Below, in pieces: positions 19,965 to 31,197 of a DNA stretch of 57,260 nt. Position 1 is the first letter of the stretch; every line of letters begins with the position of its first letter. Origin of the DNA: Spongospora subterranea (taxonomy: Eukaryota; Endomyxa; Phytomyxea; Plasmodiophorida; Plasmodiophoridae); contig OUQQ01000046.1 of assembly GCA_900404475.1 (NCBI GenBank), forward strand, positions 1-57,260. The letters are read 5' to 3'. Position numbers and translations under genes: made by a program. The notes beneath the pieces were generated by a model. That model saw only the letters and a list, made by a program, of their open reading frames with translations. It had not been told where the DNA came from and ran no database searches.

Positions 19965-20890
19965 TTATTGTACTTCAACGGCAATCTTGAACAGTATTTA
20001 TTTCAATTCATCATTTATTTCTTGTTTCTCGTCGATATGCAGATCAAAAATCGTTTTAATCAACGATAAACCGTACATCAAGGTAGCTCATGCTATGTGC
20101 TAGTTCAGTTTGGCTTTGGTCCCCATCCCCCTTTTGGCGTGGCCTTAACAGCGATAAACTTGCCTAAAACATCCAAGCTTGGCCCTGATATTCAAATACC
20201 GTTGTTGATAGACAGGAATACCCCAACACCGTCTTCTCCATTATCGCCAGGCAATCATCGTCCATATCCCAATCCGGTTCTGAGATTATCCCCTGACCCA
20301 TCGGCGTCTCCAGTAGAATACTCCTTATTGAATGGCGGCCAGCAATAGTCCACCATCCCGTTCCTCCTGATCGGCAGCAAAAAACCGGCGCCTACAATGG
20401 AAGTCGTTGTAAATAATTTGAATGTATTAAACGCAAACTTCTTTCTTGGTGCTTTGTTTTTGTTTGTTATACAGGTTTCTCCGACTGGTACGTTGCGACA
20501 ACTGCCATGGGTAAAATAAGTGGGCTGACTAACAGCTTGGTCGCAGCATGTGTTACGTGCGACCCTCACCCACCCATGTTACCATCGCTCATCCTTGATG
20601 AACCCGCACTGCAGCTGCATGGCAAATCGTTACCAGGTAATGGGGGTCAGTGCGAATCGTCACTCTCCGATCACGTTTCCATGGCTGACGTTGCAAGCCG
20701 CTTGCCTGTGTGGGTCCGAATCAGTGCAGCCGAACAGAGGAGTTGACTGCTGGAGTGTTCGACAGTCGCAACCCCTACGAAAATGCGCATTCCTTTATTT
20801 GGGGCGGTGCTGAAGAACAGCTGCTGATCACGATCACTCTGGGCTGTGTCGATGATGATAAGTGGATAACCCAATATGATGATGATGGAT
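19965..20890. other. Region between VPS20 and the RING-BRCT gene
   Basis: No gene recognised. Plus-strand open stretches at about 20100-20348 (Pro/Ser-rich) and about 20482-20746, the latter with a good TTATACAG acceptor in front, could be exons of a small gene. I cannot link them to a family or find a convincing start. The last 100 bp is probably the 5' leader of the RING-BRCT gene. Confidence 0.35.
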
Positions 20891-22615
20891 ATGGACAGGA
20901 CAGGATCCCTACTCAGTGATTTGCGAATAAAGCTGTCCTGTGCCAGATGGTAATTCGTGTTCCTTACTCAGGCGCGTATCCGGAGTTGATCATCGGTTTA
21001 TAGCTGCCAGCTGCCTTCTGAATCCTACTCTTCGGCTGTTTGTGATCATTCATTCTGCAGGTCGACGGTTAGGGTTTTTTGTGTAGTCGTCATTTGACAT
21101 TCGTGTTCCGGCAAACATAGCTCGTGTAAAGATGTAATTCTGTCGTCCACCCGGTCTGAGTGCAGCCAATGCAATGTCCCCATCTGGAGAGATAATCTTC
21201 GGTTGAATCTACCATTGGGAAACATCGTCAAGGAAGTTCGAAGTTTACTCAACATGGTTTCGGTGATTGAACCTGACGGTATAGAGTTATTGCGTTCATC
21301 AATGACCGATTGACGTCTCTGTTTTAAGGCGTGGGCAAGGCCAATATCACAGACTGCCCATCAGACGGAGAGGAGACAGTGGATGAAGACCATCCTGAAC
21401 AGTTCCCTGAGGATATGCAGGTAAAGCAATATCTCGTATACTTTTAAGATTCTTGACTTTTCGTCCTCAGTCACCTCCGCTCAACGCCTCGCCGTCTCAT
21501 TCACTAAATTCGCTCGATATTCCGCTAAGTTTCGCTGTACGGCCTCATCAGTAATCCGGCCATCTGTTTCTTATGTTTTACATTTCAAGGGAGATTCTGT
21601 TGATATATTGAACATACGCCACCAGCGTATAGATGCATCATTCAATGTGTTGAACCTAACCGAATCTCTGACAGCGGTCCCACTTTCGGTAATCTGTTGC
21701 ACCCTTTGATAATGAACTGTTCAAATAATATAATTCCTAGGGGAGCGTCTCGAGCCCTGTGCCAATATCTCAAGAGTTGGTACCTAGTCAACCTGGAATT
21801 GTTCGGTTTGTGCTCTCCGGGATCGACGCCTTGCAGGTACTGGTATTGCAGGAAATCCCTGTGAGTACTGACTGATCGGATTGCTGTTCAAGGGTAAAAA
21901 AATTGTAGACATGTGTCTATCATTAGGAGCAGCGATAGCCTTGTCCGATTCTGAGGCGACACATTTGATAGTATCTGTCGACAGTAATTGTCGTGCCAAG
22001 CGAACACTGAAATACGTGCATGCTCTGTTAAGAGGGGCATGGATTGTTACGATGGAATGTATGTCCGGTTTGTTTTCATTTTCCTCAGGCATACTCATTG
22101 TTTTCAGGGGTTGAACGATCGTTCCATAACGACAGATGGCTTAACGAAGCTGCATTTGAAGTTGCGGGCGACTCGTCATCATTGGATGCGTATCGTATTC
22201 CGGAACGATCTCGAGTACGTGGTTTCATTATTTCCAAGCACATTTTCAGGCTCTCTGTGTACAGACGTCGTCGCAGCGGATTTTTGCTGGGTTGATATTC
22301 ATTCTCGATGCGGGATCAAACCTCCCGAACCTAACCCAGGCAATTAATTTTGCTGGTGGGTCCATCTTAGCGATGCCAACCACTGCCATTCCTAAGTGCA
22401 CGCAAAACGTGTATTTGATTTGTCAACACGACCTACCGCTTCAGAGGTATGGCGTTCTGTTTTTGTGCACACATGGCCTTATATCGTCGCGTAGAGCGGG
22501 ATACCTATATCGAACTTTGCAAATTGCACCCATCTCTCTGGCGTGGATCTTCGATTCATGTAGTCGTTTGCAGGTTCTGCCAATCACAAAGTACAGGTTA
22601 GACGTTGTCCAATAA
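20891..22615 (+). CDS. RING + tandem BRCT protein, BRCA1/BARD1-like
   Basis: Eleven exons: 20891-20949, 21004-21060, 21121-21278, 21329-21420, 21471-21536, 21590-21688, 21741-21836, 21893-22058, 22108-22214, 22250-22446, 22495-22615. Frames agree at every junction; total 405 residues. The RING is C17-x2-C20-x12-C33-x-H35-x2-C38-x2-C41-x11-C53-x2-C56, followed by a BARD1-like IWRDNLRLNLPLGNIV. BRCT1 (about 196-270) has the phosphopeptide pocket: Ser203-Gly204 and RTLKY with Thr247/Lys249 (BRCA1 S1655/G1656, T1700/K1702). WVERSFHNDRWLNEAAFEV matches BRCA1's inter-repeat region. BRCT2 follows to about residue 400. Predicted ubiquitin ligase in DNA-break repair (from family). BARD1-type ankyrin repeats and BRCA1's long middle are absent; about 110 residues link RING and BRCT. 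Several donors are non-GTA, and one intron is 35 nt. Confidence 0.85.
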
Positions 22616-22785
22616 GCGGTTCCAGTTTCCGATTTTTTTCGGAATTCGGTTGCATTATAAACCGAGGCAGCAAACGATACAGCAAGGATTGGAAATCGGT
22701 TTTCCGATGCCGAACGTCGACGTGAATGGAAATGGAGCGAACAGAAATTAAATCATGTATATATAGTTTTTAGATATCAGTCGGC
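22616..22785. other. Convergent 3' spacer
   Basis: 170 bp between the RING-BRCT stop (+) and the kinase stop (-). No other feature seen. Confidence 0.4.
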
Positions 22786-24354
22786 TTAAGCTAAATCATG
22801 ACCGCCAATATCATCATGATGCACCAATATGTCGGGGATCACCGAATCCATTATCAAAAGGAGCGCGATCAGTACCCAGATCGCGGTCACCGAATACGTA
22901 TCCCATATCTGTCGTCGACCGCGATCGGAACGCTGGCTGGTTTGAGCAACTTCCTCAATGATAGCTTTCCCAATTTGCTCTGCCACGGCCGTCGCCGTCA
23001 CCGTGATCTCCGCCTGGTCATCGCCCACCTCTTTCACGGCCCGCCTCTCGACCTCCAACTGAACTTCGACCAGCTCGGGCTCATCTTCGGCAACGACTTC
23101 CGGTATCGTCCAATCAATGCAGTCCGGCACGGGAAACGTGCCGTCATGTCCAGACCAGTCGGTTCGGCTACTGCCAGATGACACTAGAACCTCACTGACC
23201 TCGAAATCGCAGGTGACTGGATAGACCGACTTGAAACAGCCCGCGTGTTTGGCGACCAGGAACGCGTTTCTGGTTAGCTTGTTGGTGGTGGTGAGCTCTG
23301 GTTCCACGAGGGGCACCCGGTCGTGCCGGAGCGATTGCTGTCGGGCCATGATGTAGTTGGGGGATGTGCTGGTCAGTTGCTGCAGACATTTACTGGCGTG
23401 GTCGGCGACGAATTGAGCCGACGGGCGGTCCCTGGGTCTGATCGTCAGGCAGCGGCAGATGAGGGCGCGAGTCTCGGGCGAGATGGCGTCGGAGAGGAAC
23501 GGCCCGGCGCCATTCAGCAGTCGCTGGACGTATTGCGGGTCGTCGTGCAATGGGTTTCGCCATTCCATGTTCACCCCGAGTAGTTCGCAGAGGATGATCC
23601 CCAGGGGCCAGATATCAGCCCGGCAGTTGTAGCCGAACACGCCACGAATCGCAGGGCGGATCATTTCGGGTGCTTCGTATCCTCGCGTTCCCGACCGTCG
23701 CGTGCCGAACTCGTTATCGGTGCAACTCCCGAAATCGATCAGCTGGGCGTTTCAGATTAACGGGGGAATATACAACAACGGTTGGGGCGATACCAGAGCT
23801 TGTAAATCGCTGTTGACCACGACGTTGCGAGAATGGAGATCACCGTATATGATTCGTTGCGAATGGATGTAGTGTAAGGCAGAGGCGATATCGCGCGCAA
23901 GGCGCAAAACAACACCTTCAGGAGCGGCGCGGTACCTGCACAAACAACAACAAGTTGGTCGGGGCGGTGTGTGTTTCCCTGATTGGTGTCCCAGGACCCA
24001 CAGCATCAACGACGACAACGACGTGAACGTGGCGAACTCGGAGATCAACGCCAGCTCGAGCACGCCATTGTCGTCGGGGATATTCGAGACGCCGACCAAC
24101 GGAAGGATGTTCGGATGGCGAAACGACATCCATCGCTGCATCTCGTTTAGTGCCAGCAGGCGGGACTGGGCCGTTGCCATCGGCAGACATTTGACGGCGA
24201 AGCGCTGACGACGCGTGTAGATCGTGGCGCGATAGATCTGGGATCGACCGCCGTAAATACGTTGGCCAAGTCGAATGTCGGTATGGGCGATGTATAGCGC
24301 CATGCCTCTGACGTATTGCGTCCACATGGACGCGTCCTGAGCTATCGTCTCCAT
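22786..24354 (-). CDS. Protein kinase with C-terminal TM anchor
   Basis: Exons 24354-23794 and 23742-22786 (51-nt intron) are in phase, giving 505 residues. Kinase features: GQRIYGGRSQIY glycine loop (about 29-40), FAVKCLP with the ATP-binding Lys54, IIYGDLHSRNVVVN catalytic loop (HRD replaced by YGD, catalytic Asp and Asn kept), IDFGSC (DFG) split by the intron, RGYEAPEM (APE) and ADIWPLGIILCELL. Predicted active Ser/Thr or TKL-like kinase (subfamily not resolved). After an acidic linker, VTAIWVLIALLLIMDSVI (about 472-490) is a single TM helix near the C-terminus, suggesting a tail-anchored enzyme with its catalytic domain in the cytosol. A 66-nt in-frame stretch ending TTGTTTGTGCAG (about 24006-23941) may be a second intron; if so the protein is 483 residues. 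The ATG at 24354 is the first in frame. Confidence 0.82.
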
Positions 24355-25306
24355 TGTTCGAAGGGCGAAAATGGCGGCGGTCGTTAAGGCCGGGGTGCGA
24401 GCGTTGTGCGATTATGGGATCATGATGGGCGTCGCGTCGCTGGGGTGCAATGTCGTTCCGCAATAACCTGTGCCTCAAAGCCGTCAGCGCTGGAAACTCT
24501 GGCACAGATCATATCGCTGACGATCCCCCCTTCCCCGATATTTTCAATCCATCCACACATATGGTGCTTATCGATATTCCTCCCCCCCCCGGTTTGTCTC
24601 GTTTCTACGAGTGATGTCAACGAGCAGGGGCTCGATGGGTGCGAACCAGGGACGGAACTGCATCTGTTGCGGCGATGTGTCTGTGATTATAAGGTCCCCT
24701 TTCTAAACAAAAACAGACACCGCTGCCAGATGTGGAATGACGTAGAGAAGCGCCGCGCCGCAGCGATCACACCGACATCGTCGATTGGATTAGTGGATCT
24801 GTTCGCGAAGTGGTCGGCATCAGGGGGTGGGGGGTCAGAGAACATTATCACCGAAATCGGCAACATTTTCCGCCAAATAAAATCAACGAATTCTGCTGGC
24901 CGACCGGGCCAATCCCCAATACCGACGAGAACCGGCCCATTATGACCTGGGGAAACTTGCACTCGAATGGATTAAGGAAAAAAGTGTTCAGCTCAACCGC
25001 CACTGTGGGTGCGAGAAAATCGCAGGGAGACCGTAGACGGAGTTTCGGATTGCGCGGCGGACTATCGAGTCGAGTCATGTTTTGACCGCCACCCGCGACC
25101 CAACGCGGCAGGTATCGCTGCAGAGTCGTATCTGCCGGGGCCACAGTTGGATCGCAATCGATTCGACCAGAAACGGCGGCGGTGTGTTGGGCGAACGGGG
25201 CCGACTCTAATACAGGTCGGTGTTGGGCAGACGCGCGCGCCCCCCAGATCCGCCCCGGTTCAGTACTGATCGTGGGATCGCTCTTGGCGATTCTCGTTGT
25301 GCAGAT
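24355..25306. promoter_or_regulatory. Divergent intergenic region, kinase / CTP synthase
   Basis: About 950 bp between divergently transcribed genes, presumably holding both promoters. A 10-base C run occurs near 24582. Several open frames on both strands show no domain, and I treat them as chance products of the high GC content. No TATA box or other defined site is claimed. Confidence 0.4.
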
Positions 25307-27782
25307 ATGAAATATGTCCTGGTGTCGGGAGGCGTTGTCTCCGGCCTTGGCAAAGGGATTACGGCGTCATCGATCGGGGTTCTGCTTCAGCATTGCGACC
25401 TCAAGGTTTATTTTTTGTTCTGGTTTTCGCTCCCGTCAATAATGTTGGATTCGCCCAGGTCACGTCCATCAAAATCGACCCGTATCTGAACAAGGATGCG
25501 GGGACCATGTCGCCATATGAGCATGGGGAGGTCTACGTTTTGGACGACGGTGGCGAAGCCGACCTCGACCTCGGCAATTACGAGTTAGGAAAATAGCCTA
25601 ACAACCGCCCCGGCGTCTGTTGCTAAATCCGGGATCGCAGGCGCTTCCTGGATGTGTCCTTGACCAAGGACCACAATATCACGACCGGCAAGATCTACGA
25701 CCTCGTGATCCAGCGCGAACGACGTGGTGATTACCTCGGCAAGACCGTCCAAGTCGTACGTTTTCGGATTGCGAGAAATCATTCGCCCGATCGCCCACCC
25801 GATAATTGCCATTTTCAGGTTCCACACGCCACCGACGCTGTCCAGGACTGGATTGAGCGTGTCGCCGTCCGACCGGTCTGCAATCACTCAAAGACCCCCG
25901 ACGCCGCCCCCGACGTATGCATAATCGAACTCGGCGGGACCGTCGGCGACATCGAATCGATGCTGTTCGTGGAGGCGTTGCGCCAATTCCAGTTCAAGGT
26001 CGGGCGCGCTCGCCCCCCGTTTTGCTCGGTCTGCGCTGAACGCGTTTGCGGTTCAGGTCGGACGTGACAATTTCTGCCACGTTCACGTGAGCCTGGTCCC
26101 GACTGTCGGCGCCGTTGGCGAACAGAAATCCAAACCGATTCAGCATTCCGTTCGTGAGCTTCGCGCTGGTGGTTTATCCCCCGATATCATCGTTTGTCGC
26201 AGCTCCCTTTCCCTATCGCGCGCCGTCCAGCAGAAGATCTCGCTGTAAGGCCCATCTGTGCCATCTCAGGGCGGTTTCATCGTTCGCTGACTGGTTTTTC
26301 GATGGCGCCCAGGTTCTGCATGGTGCCGTCGTCGCACGTGCTGTCGGTCCCGGATCTGAAAAACCTGTACCACGCGCCGCTGTGCATGATGGACCAGCGA
26401 TTGCCGTCCCTGATCCTGTCGTGCTTGCGGTTCAACGTGATGCCCCCTGAAGATATGCCCCAATGGAGGGAGCTAGCACAGACCTTCGATAATGTCACCT
26501 CCCCGGTCAATATCGGCATCGTTGGCAAGGTACATTTCCGGTTGTATTCGTTTCGAAAAATCCTCCTCCACTGTGTTTTGTTGTTGCAATTTTTTCACAA
26601 TGTTGTTGTTGAATTGTCGTTGCTCGTCGTCGTTGCTAACGAACGTTCGTGTTCAGTATAACGGATTGTCGGACTCGTATCTGTCGGTGTTGAAGGCGCT
26701 GACCCATTCGGCGATCGCCACCAACCTGAAACTCACCATCTCCTGGGTCGATTCGTCGGACCTAGAGCCGAGGACGCAAACCGAACACCCTACGCAACAC
26801 CACGTCTGATCACCGCAATGTTCCACCGATAATCCCTCACACCCATTCCGTTTTCAGAGCGCGTGGTCGACGCTGCGATCGGTGGATGGAATTCTAATCC
26901 CGGGCGGTTTCGGCAGTCGTGGGGTCGAGGGCAAAATCCTCGCCGCTCAATACGCCCGCGAAAACCGGGTCCCGTTTCTGGGAATCTGTTTAGGGATGCA
27001 GGTCCAGGTCCTGGAATTCGCCCGCAACGTCTGTGGGCTGTCAGACGCCACCAGCACCGAGTTCGACGAGTACACTGACCAGCCCGTGATCATGTTCATG
27101 CCCGAGATCTCCACAACCCAGATGGGCGGGACGATGCGCCTGGGCTCGCGGGTCACCAAGGTCAAACCCGACACGCTCGCCTTCCAGCTGTACTGTGGCC
27201 ATTCGCAGATCTCCGAGCGCCATCGTCACCGGTAGAACATCGTTCACAGATAGTTTCCGATCGGGCGGTTTTTCTCAGCGTCGTTTTCAGGTACGAAGTC
27301 AATCCGAAATACACGAAGGCGCTGAAGGACGGGGGATTGGTGTTCTCTGGCGAAGACGTCCTGGCCGAGCGCATGGAGATCGCTGAACTCCCCGACCATC
27401 CGTTCTATTTCGGCACCCAATTTCACCCCGAATTCCAGTCCCGCCCGTTCGCCCCATCGCCGCCGTTCCTAGGATTCGTTCGCGCCGTAATCCGACCCCC
27501 GTTTTTGTTGTTCGCTTCCATCGCGATTCTGATGACGGTTTGGTTGTTTAGGCGTCAAAGGGGTTCGTGCGCCAGGACCCGGCCCCGTTCGCGGGCGCAT
27601 CGTCGATCGCGTCCGGTTCCGACGACAACAAGAGGTTGTCGTCGAGACACCCGTCGATGAACCAGGCTCGATTGGCCAAGTCCATGTCAGAGCTGAACCT
27701 GGAATTGCCCAACGACAGAGCAGTCCCGTCTTCAACTCAACTGATCGCCAATGGCGATTCTGATTGTCGTGAGACTCTATGA
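25307..27782 (+). CDS. CTPS: CTP synthase
   Basis: Ten exons: 25307-25405, 25459-25583, 25641-25755, 25819-25998, 26057-26244, 26313-26529, 26657-26803, 26858-27231, 27291-27477, 27552-27782. All phases close; 620 residues (animal enzymes about 590). It makes CTP from UTP, ATP and glutamine. The synthetase domain starts [20 protein letters not shown] (P-loop) and has [51 protein letters not shown] (Leu where most have Pro) and [15 protein letters not shown]. The glutaminase domain has [10 protein letters not shown], the nucleophile Cys401 in GICLGMQ, and TQFHPEF (catalytic His/Glu). The tail (about 70 residues, Ser-rich, [10 protein letters not shown]) varies in the family and often carries phosphosites. 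Introns are 53-127 nt. Donors at 25999 (GTCGGG), 26804 (GTCTGA) and 27478 (GTTCGC) are atypical but required. Confidence 0.96.
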
Positions 27783-28308
27783 TTGTACCTATCGCTCAGA
27801 AATACACAATTTTTTTAACGAAAATCTTGTTCGTTCTTTCTGTATTTACCCGCCGGATCTCTCTGTTTGTCATTGCCAAAACCATCGTGATCGTGGCGAC
27901 GGGATCTCGTTTTCGCCATGAAGACTTGGGTTATATCTAGCCACGATGTTGCCATACATCCTCAACTCTCTCATTGTTGGGGTTAAATTTGTGATTCGAT
28001 GCGCAAGCGCCGACGATTGTTGAGCGCTGGCGCTATGGGGCGGGGCGTCGCATGCGGCAGGGTTTGAGACTCGGATGATCAGGAAGGCGGTAATTGGTTC
28101 TCGGACGAACCCGCCACGGAAACGGCAATGTTGGATTGGGAGATGGCGTAACAGCACCCGATGGCGATAGCGAAAACTGCCAGGAGAAGTTGGGTGTGTG
28201 TTGGTTTTCCCGTCGGTTGTCCAGTTGTTCGTCACACGATAATTCATCAACACCATTCGACCGACATTCGCCAAGATGGATTAGAGTTTGTGCGTTCGCC
28301 GCCTTGAT
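27783..28308. other. CTPS-ELMOD spacer
   Basis: About 525 bp. Minus-strand open frames here overlap the ELMOD gene antisense and look like shadows. An in-frame ATG at 28276 is followed immediately by a stop, confirming the ELMOD start at 28309. Nothing else seen. Confidence 0.4.
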
Positions 28309-29833
28309 ATGGACACGGGAGCGGACGCGACCGTGAACTTGGCGGCGATCGGGGGCGATATCGCCAACGACGATAACGATGCGGAATCGTCGGTGAAGGA
28401 GGCGAATTCGGGCAAACAGCGACGTCGGGTGTCGTTTCGCGATCCGGAGGTCGTCTGTGTTGGGTTCGGCGCTGAAAGAAGCCGAACTTCGGATGACGAC
28501 GGGGATGACGCCAAAACCACCTTTCAGTTCGGGGGGGACGAGTTCGATGTCTGGGACGATGTCGCCCGATCGGAGAACGGTTCGCTGCTCGATGACGATC
28601 ACAGCTCGGTTGAGCAGGGCGACGAGGACCGGGTGGTGCCAGAGGAAAACGCGCCCGCGGTTGAGGGAACGACGGCGATCATCGCCGACCAGGGACCGGA
28701 TGGCGAATCGCCCATCGATGACGACAGGGCGCTAGGAACGCGGTTGCTGATCCCGGCGACCGACGATGACGAATGGGCCGCCGTCAATGAGTTTCGCGAA
28801 CAGATCGCCAAACAGGAGGAGGATCGCCTGGTGAATTCCCCGGCCGGAATACGCCCGAAAGGGCGATGGACCCCGATCGGGTACAACGAAGCCAGGGACG
28901 TTCTACAGACGCTCATCCTCGACGATGACACCGTCCTCAACAGGATCGAACGATTCGATTTCCGCCAACGCAATTGCCTGTTCCGGTTCGTCCATCAAGT
29001 CTTCGGACCGCCCGATTTCCGCCAGGTCCACCTGCGTCAGGAGCGGGACTCCGTCTTCGCCATGGCCGCGACCCCGCTCGACACCGACGCGCTCGAGGTG
29101 CACGAGCGCCTGATCCAGAGCATCTACCGCGGTCTGACGGGCCAGACCGAGCCGTGTCCAAGGATGGGGCGTCATTGGGAGGTGATCGGGTTCCAGGGCG
29201 CCGATCCGGCCACCGACCTGCGCGGCTCCGGTGTCTTCGGCCTCCTACAGCTCCTGTATTTCATGAAACAATCGCCGCCGTTACTGCAGCGAATCTTCAC
29301 ACTGTCACGGGACGACCGCCAGGTAACGTGGGCTGACTCGCGGTTTTTGCGTTACACTCTGTCGGGCACCCCGGCAGAGTGTGGTCGAGTTTCGTTTTTT
29401 CCGCCCGGTAACGTGTTTCCCACATGTGTGGCACAGAGTCTGCCGTTTGCGGTGGTATCGTTAAACCTGACGGGTGTCTGTCTGAATGTGTTAAGGGAGA
29501 CGAAGATATACTCGCTGTGCGTTCGCCGTAATTCCGTAATGGATACAATGGGGGTATTGTATATTAGCCTATATTATGACCTGTATTTGAGCTGGTAGGT
29601 TTTGACGTTCGCCCAGACATGATCTGTGGGTGTCGTTGATGAAACTGAGGTTTGTGTGTTTGTGCGACAGGAAGAACGAGGGGAAAACGATCATGGATTT
29701 CCCAGGGACCCGGAACGATATCGAGAGGCGCGCTAGAGCCGATCCTGGCAAGTTGATCGCCAGATATGAGAGGAATAACGTGTCGCCATTGGAGTCCATC
29801 ACATCGCCCCAAGAGTTTATACCTAATACATGA
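28309..29833 (+). CDS. ELMOD: ELMO-domain protein (ELMOD family)
   Basis: Exons 28309-29322, 29437-29594 and 29671-29833 give 444 residues. The first about 200 residues are acidic and low-complexity (Asp/Glu/Ala). The ELMO domain occupies about 225-440: LIQSIYRGLTGQTEPCPRMG, then HWEVIGFQGADPATDLRGSG with the catalytic-type Arg of the WxxxGFQGxxPxxDxRG motif, GLLQLLYFM, LPFAVVSLNLTGVCLNVLRE and the C-terminal helices to FIPNT. It is closest to ELMOD3/ELMOD1-3 rather than to ELMO1-type scaffolds, because no armadillo or PH part is present. These proteins are GTPase-activating proteins for Arf-family GTPases. Intron 1 (114 nt) is a multiple of three with no stop, so retention would add 38 residues inside the domain; the family alignment says it is removed. 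Confidence 0.88.
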
Positions 29834-30213
29834 AAAAGTCCATCAAAACTATGGTCAGAAAAAAAACAATCCGACATCGCAGACGCAATCGGTTTGGCAC
29901 GTAGAACAGAGGGACGTGATGCCATCAATGTTTTCTCGAAACAGCGACACTGTTTTGGTGAATAATGGACAGACCAAAACGGGTTCGGAGACTGATAATC
30001 GTCATTTGGAAATACCCCCCATTACTCGAACAATGTGAAGACAAGAGAGGTGCCGCCAACCCGGGCCACCTTCGGGCTGGAGCTTCTATCTGGCCATTAT
30101 GACCAATTCGCCTGCCGACCATCTCCACTCCCAGGACTTGATCAGAATTGCTTGGTTGTGCAGAACGATCGCCTTCCATCTGTAGCCAATCGGAATTGAG
30201 ACCGCCGATTTCT
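29834..30213. other. Spacer, nothing certain
   Basis: 3' flank of ELMOD (+) and of a small minus-strand gene. Minus-strand open frames in 29925-30337 have no recognised domain. Confidence 0.35.
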
Positions 30214-30758
30214 TCACAAACGAGTGATGGTGGTATTTTCCAAAAACCGAATAACAGTCACGAACACCAGCTTTTGTCTGTACATTATCCACAACGACAA
30301 TGATTTTAATTCTCTGCATTTTGTCCCCACCGGACATAAAGCGAATTACGGACGGTCACAATGATTACCTACAGCATTTCCAGTGGTCCCCCCCTTTGCC
30401 AAGATCTCGAGGGCTCGGAGTGAACGGGTGCAAACTCGCCCTGCAGAGGGTAGTGTTGCGACTTTTGGCACCCGTCCACGTCGAATCCCCGAGCAAATCG
30501 GCATATGCTGGCGCTAGGAGTCCGGGTCGCCAGCGACACTTCAGCGCCACGAGTACATTTCCTCCCCATTACCTAACCCACTGCTACAACCGACGGCCAA
30601 CAGCAATAGCAGAACCGCCGCGTCTGCCACAATCGCAAAAATGTGCCACGTTCCGACCAGGCAATTCAAGTCCAAAACATCCGCAATCTGCGCTTTCAGG
30701 ACGCCCTGACAGCGATTATGACCGACGTTGCGGCGAGGTCGTAACGGATGGAACTCAT
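30214..30758 (-). CDS. Small membrane protein, unrecognised (predicted)
   Basis: Four putative exons, 30758-30723, 30687-30573, 30513-30369 and 30313-30214, have matching phases and proper GT...AG ends (introns 35, 59 and 55 nt). They give 131 residues. The sequence starts MSSIRYDLAATSIADV and has a strong hydrophobic helix (HIFAIVADAAVLLLLLAVG, about 29-48). A polar segment with three Cys follows, then a second hydrophobic stretch (LVFVTVIRFL). No family recognised. The model rests on splice signals and hydrophobicity alone, and the 3' end could extend through further exons. It is head-to-head with the SOD gene 440 bp away. Confidence 0.35.
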
Positions 30759-31197
30759 TCGCTTGATTCCGACGGGGACAATAATTCCTTTTGCATGGAT
30801 ATTCTGGTAATCGATTATTGCGGCATCGGGGACTATACGAAACCTGGTGACTGGGAAGTAAAAAATCAGGGAAGCCGTAGGCCTTGGGAGTACAAGAGGA
30901 CGTCGCCCATTTTGTTTTTGCTGAAGCGTGCGGCCTACGCATAACATTGACCGAGCGTTGAAAGATCTAAAAACGACTCGAATGGACGTCCGCCGGTCCG
31001 GGTGTCCGGCATTGACTGCCGAAAACAGGAAATGTTCCGACTAGTCCAGTGGGCAAACTGCGTGAATGCCGCAACCACCTTTGACTGTACCATGAAATGT
31101 ACCTAACCTGACTGTAACCTGTCGAACCTCATGAATTTGGTTTGTACGTACGTACACGTTACGGGCGCATTTCTCTGTCATTTAGTCGTGTCTCGCC
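30759..31197. promoter_or_regulatory. Upstream region of SOD1
   Basis: Probably the promoter region of the SOD gene, and of the divergent small gene if that is real. An imperfect GTACGTACGTACACGT repeat lies near 31144-31159, about 40 bp 5' of the SOD start. No defined factor site is claimed. Confidence 0.35.

Noticed and set aside
24406..24945. 179-codon plus-strand frame between kinase and CTP synthase
   Set aside because: GC-rich divergent promoter region; the peptide shows no domain or consistent composition.
28033..28602. 189-codon minus-strand open frame across the ELMOD start
   Set aside because: Antisense to the acidic low-complexity start of ELMOD, where Asp/Glu-rich codons make the opposite strand stop-poor.
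30300..30944. 214-codon plus-strand open frame
   Set aside because: No domain and biased Arg/Pro composition; the opposite strand has phase-consistent exons with a clear membrane helix, a better though still weak explanation.
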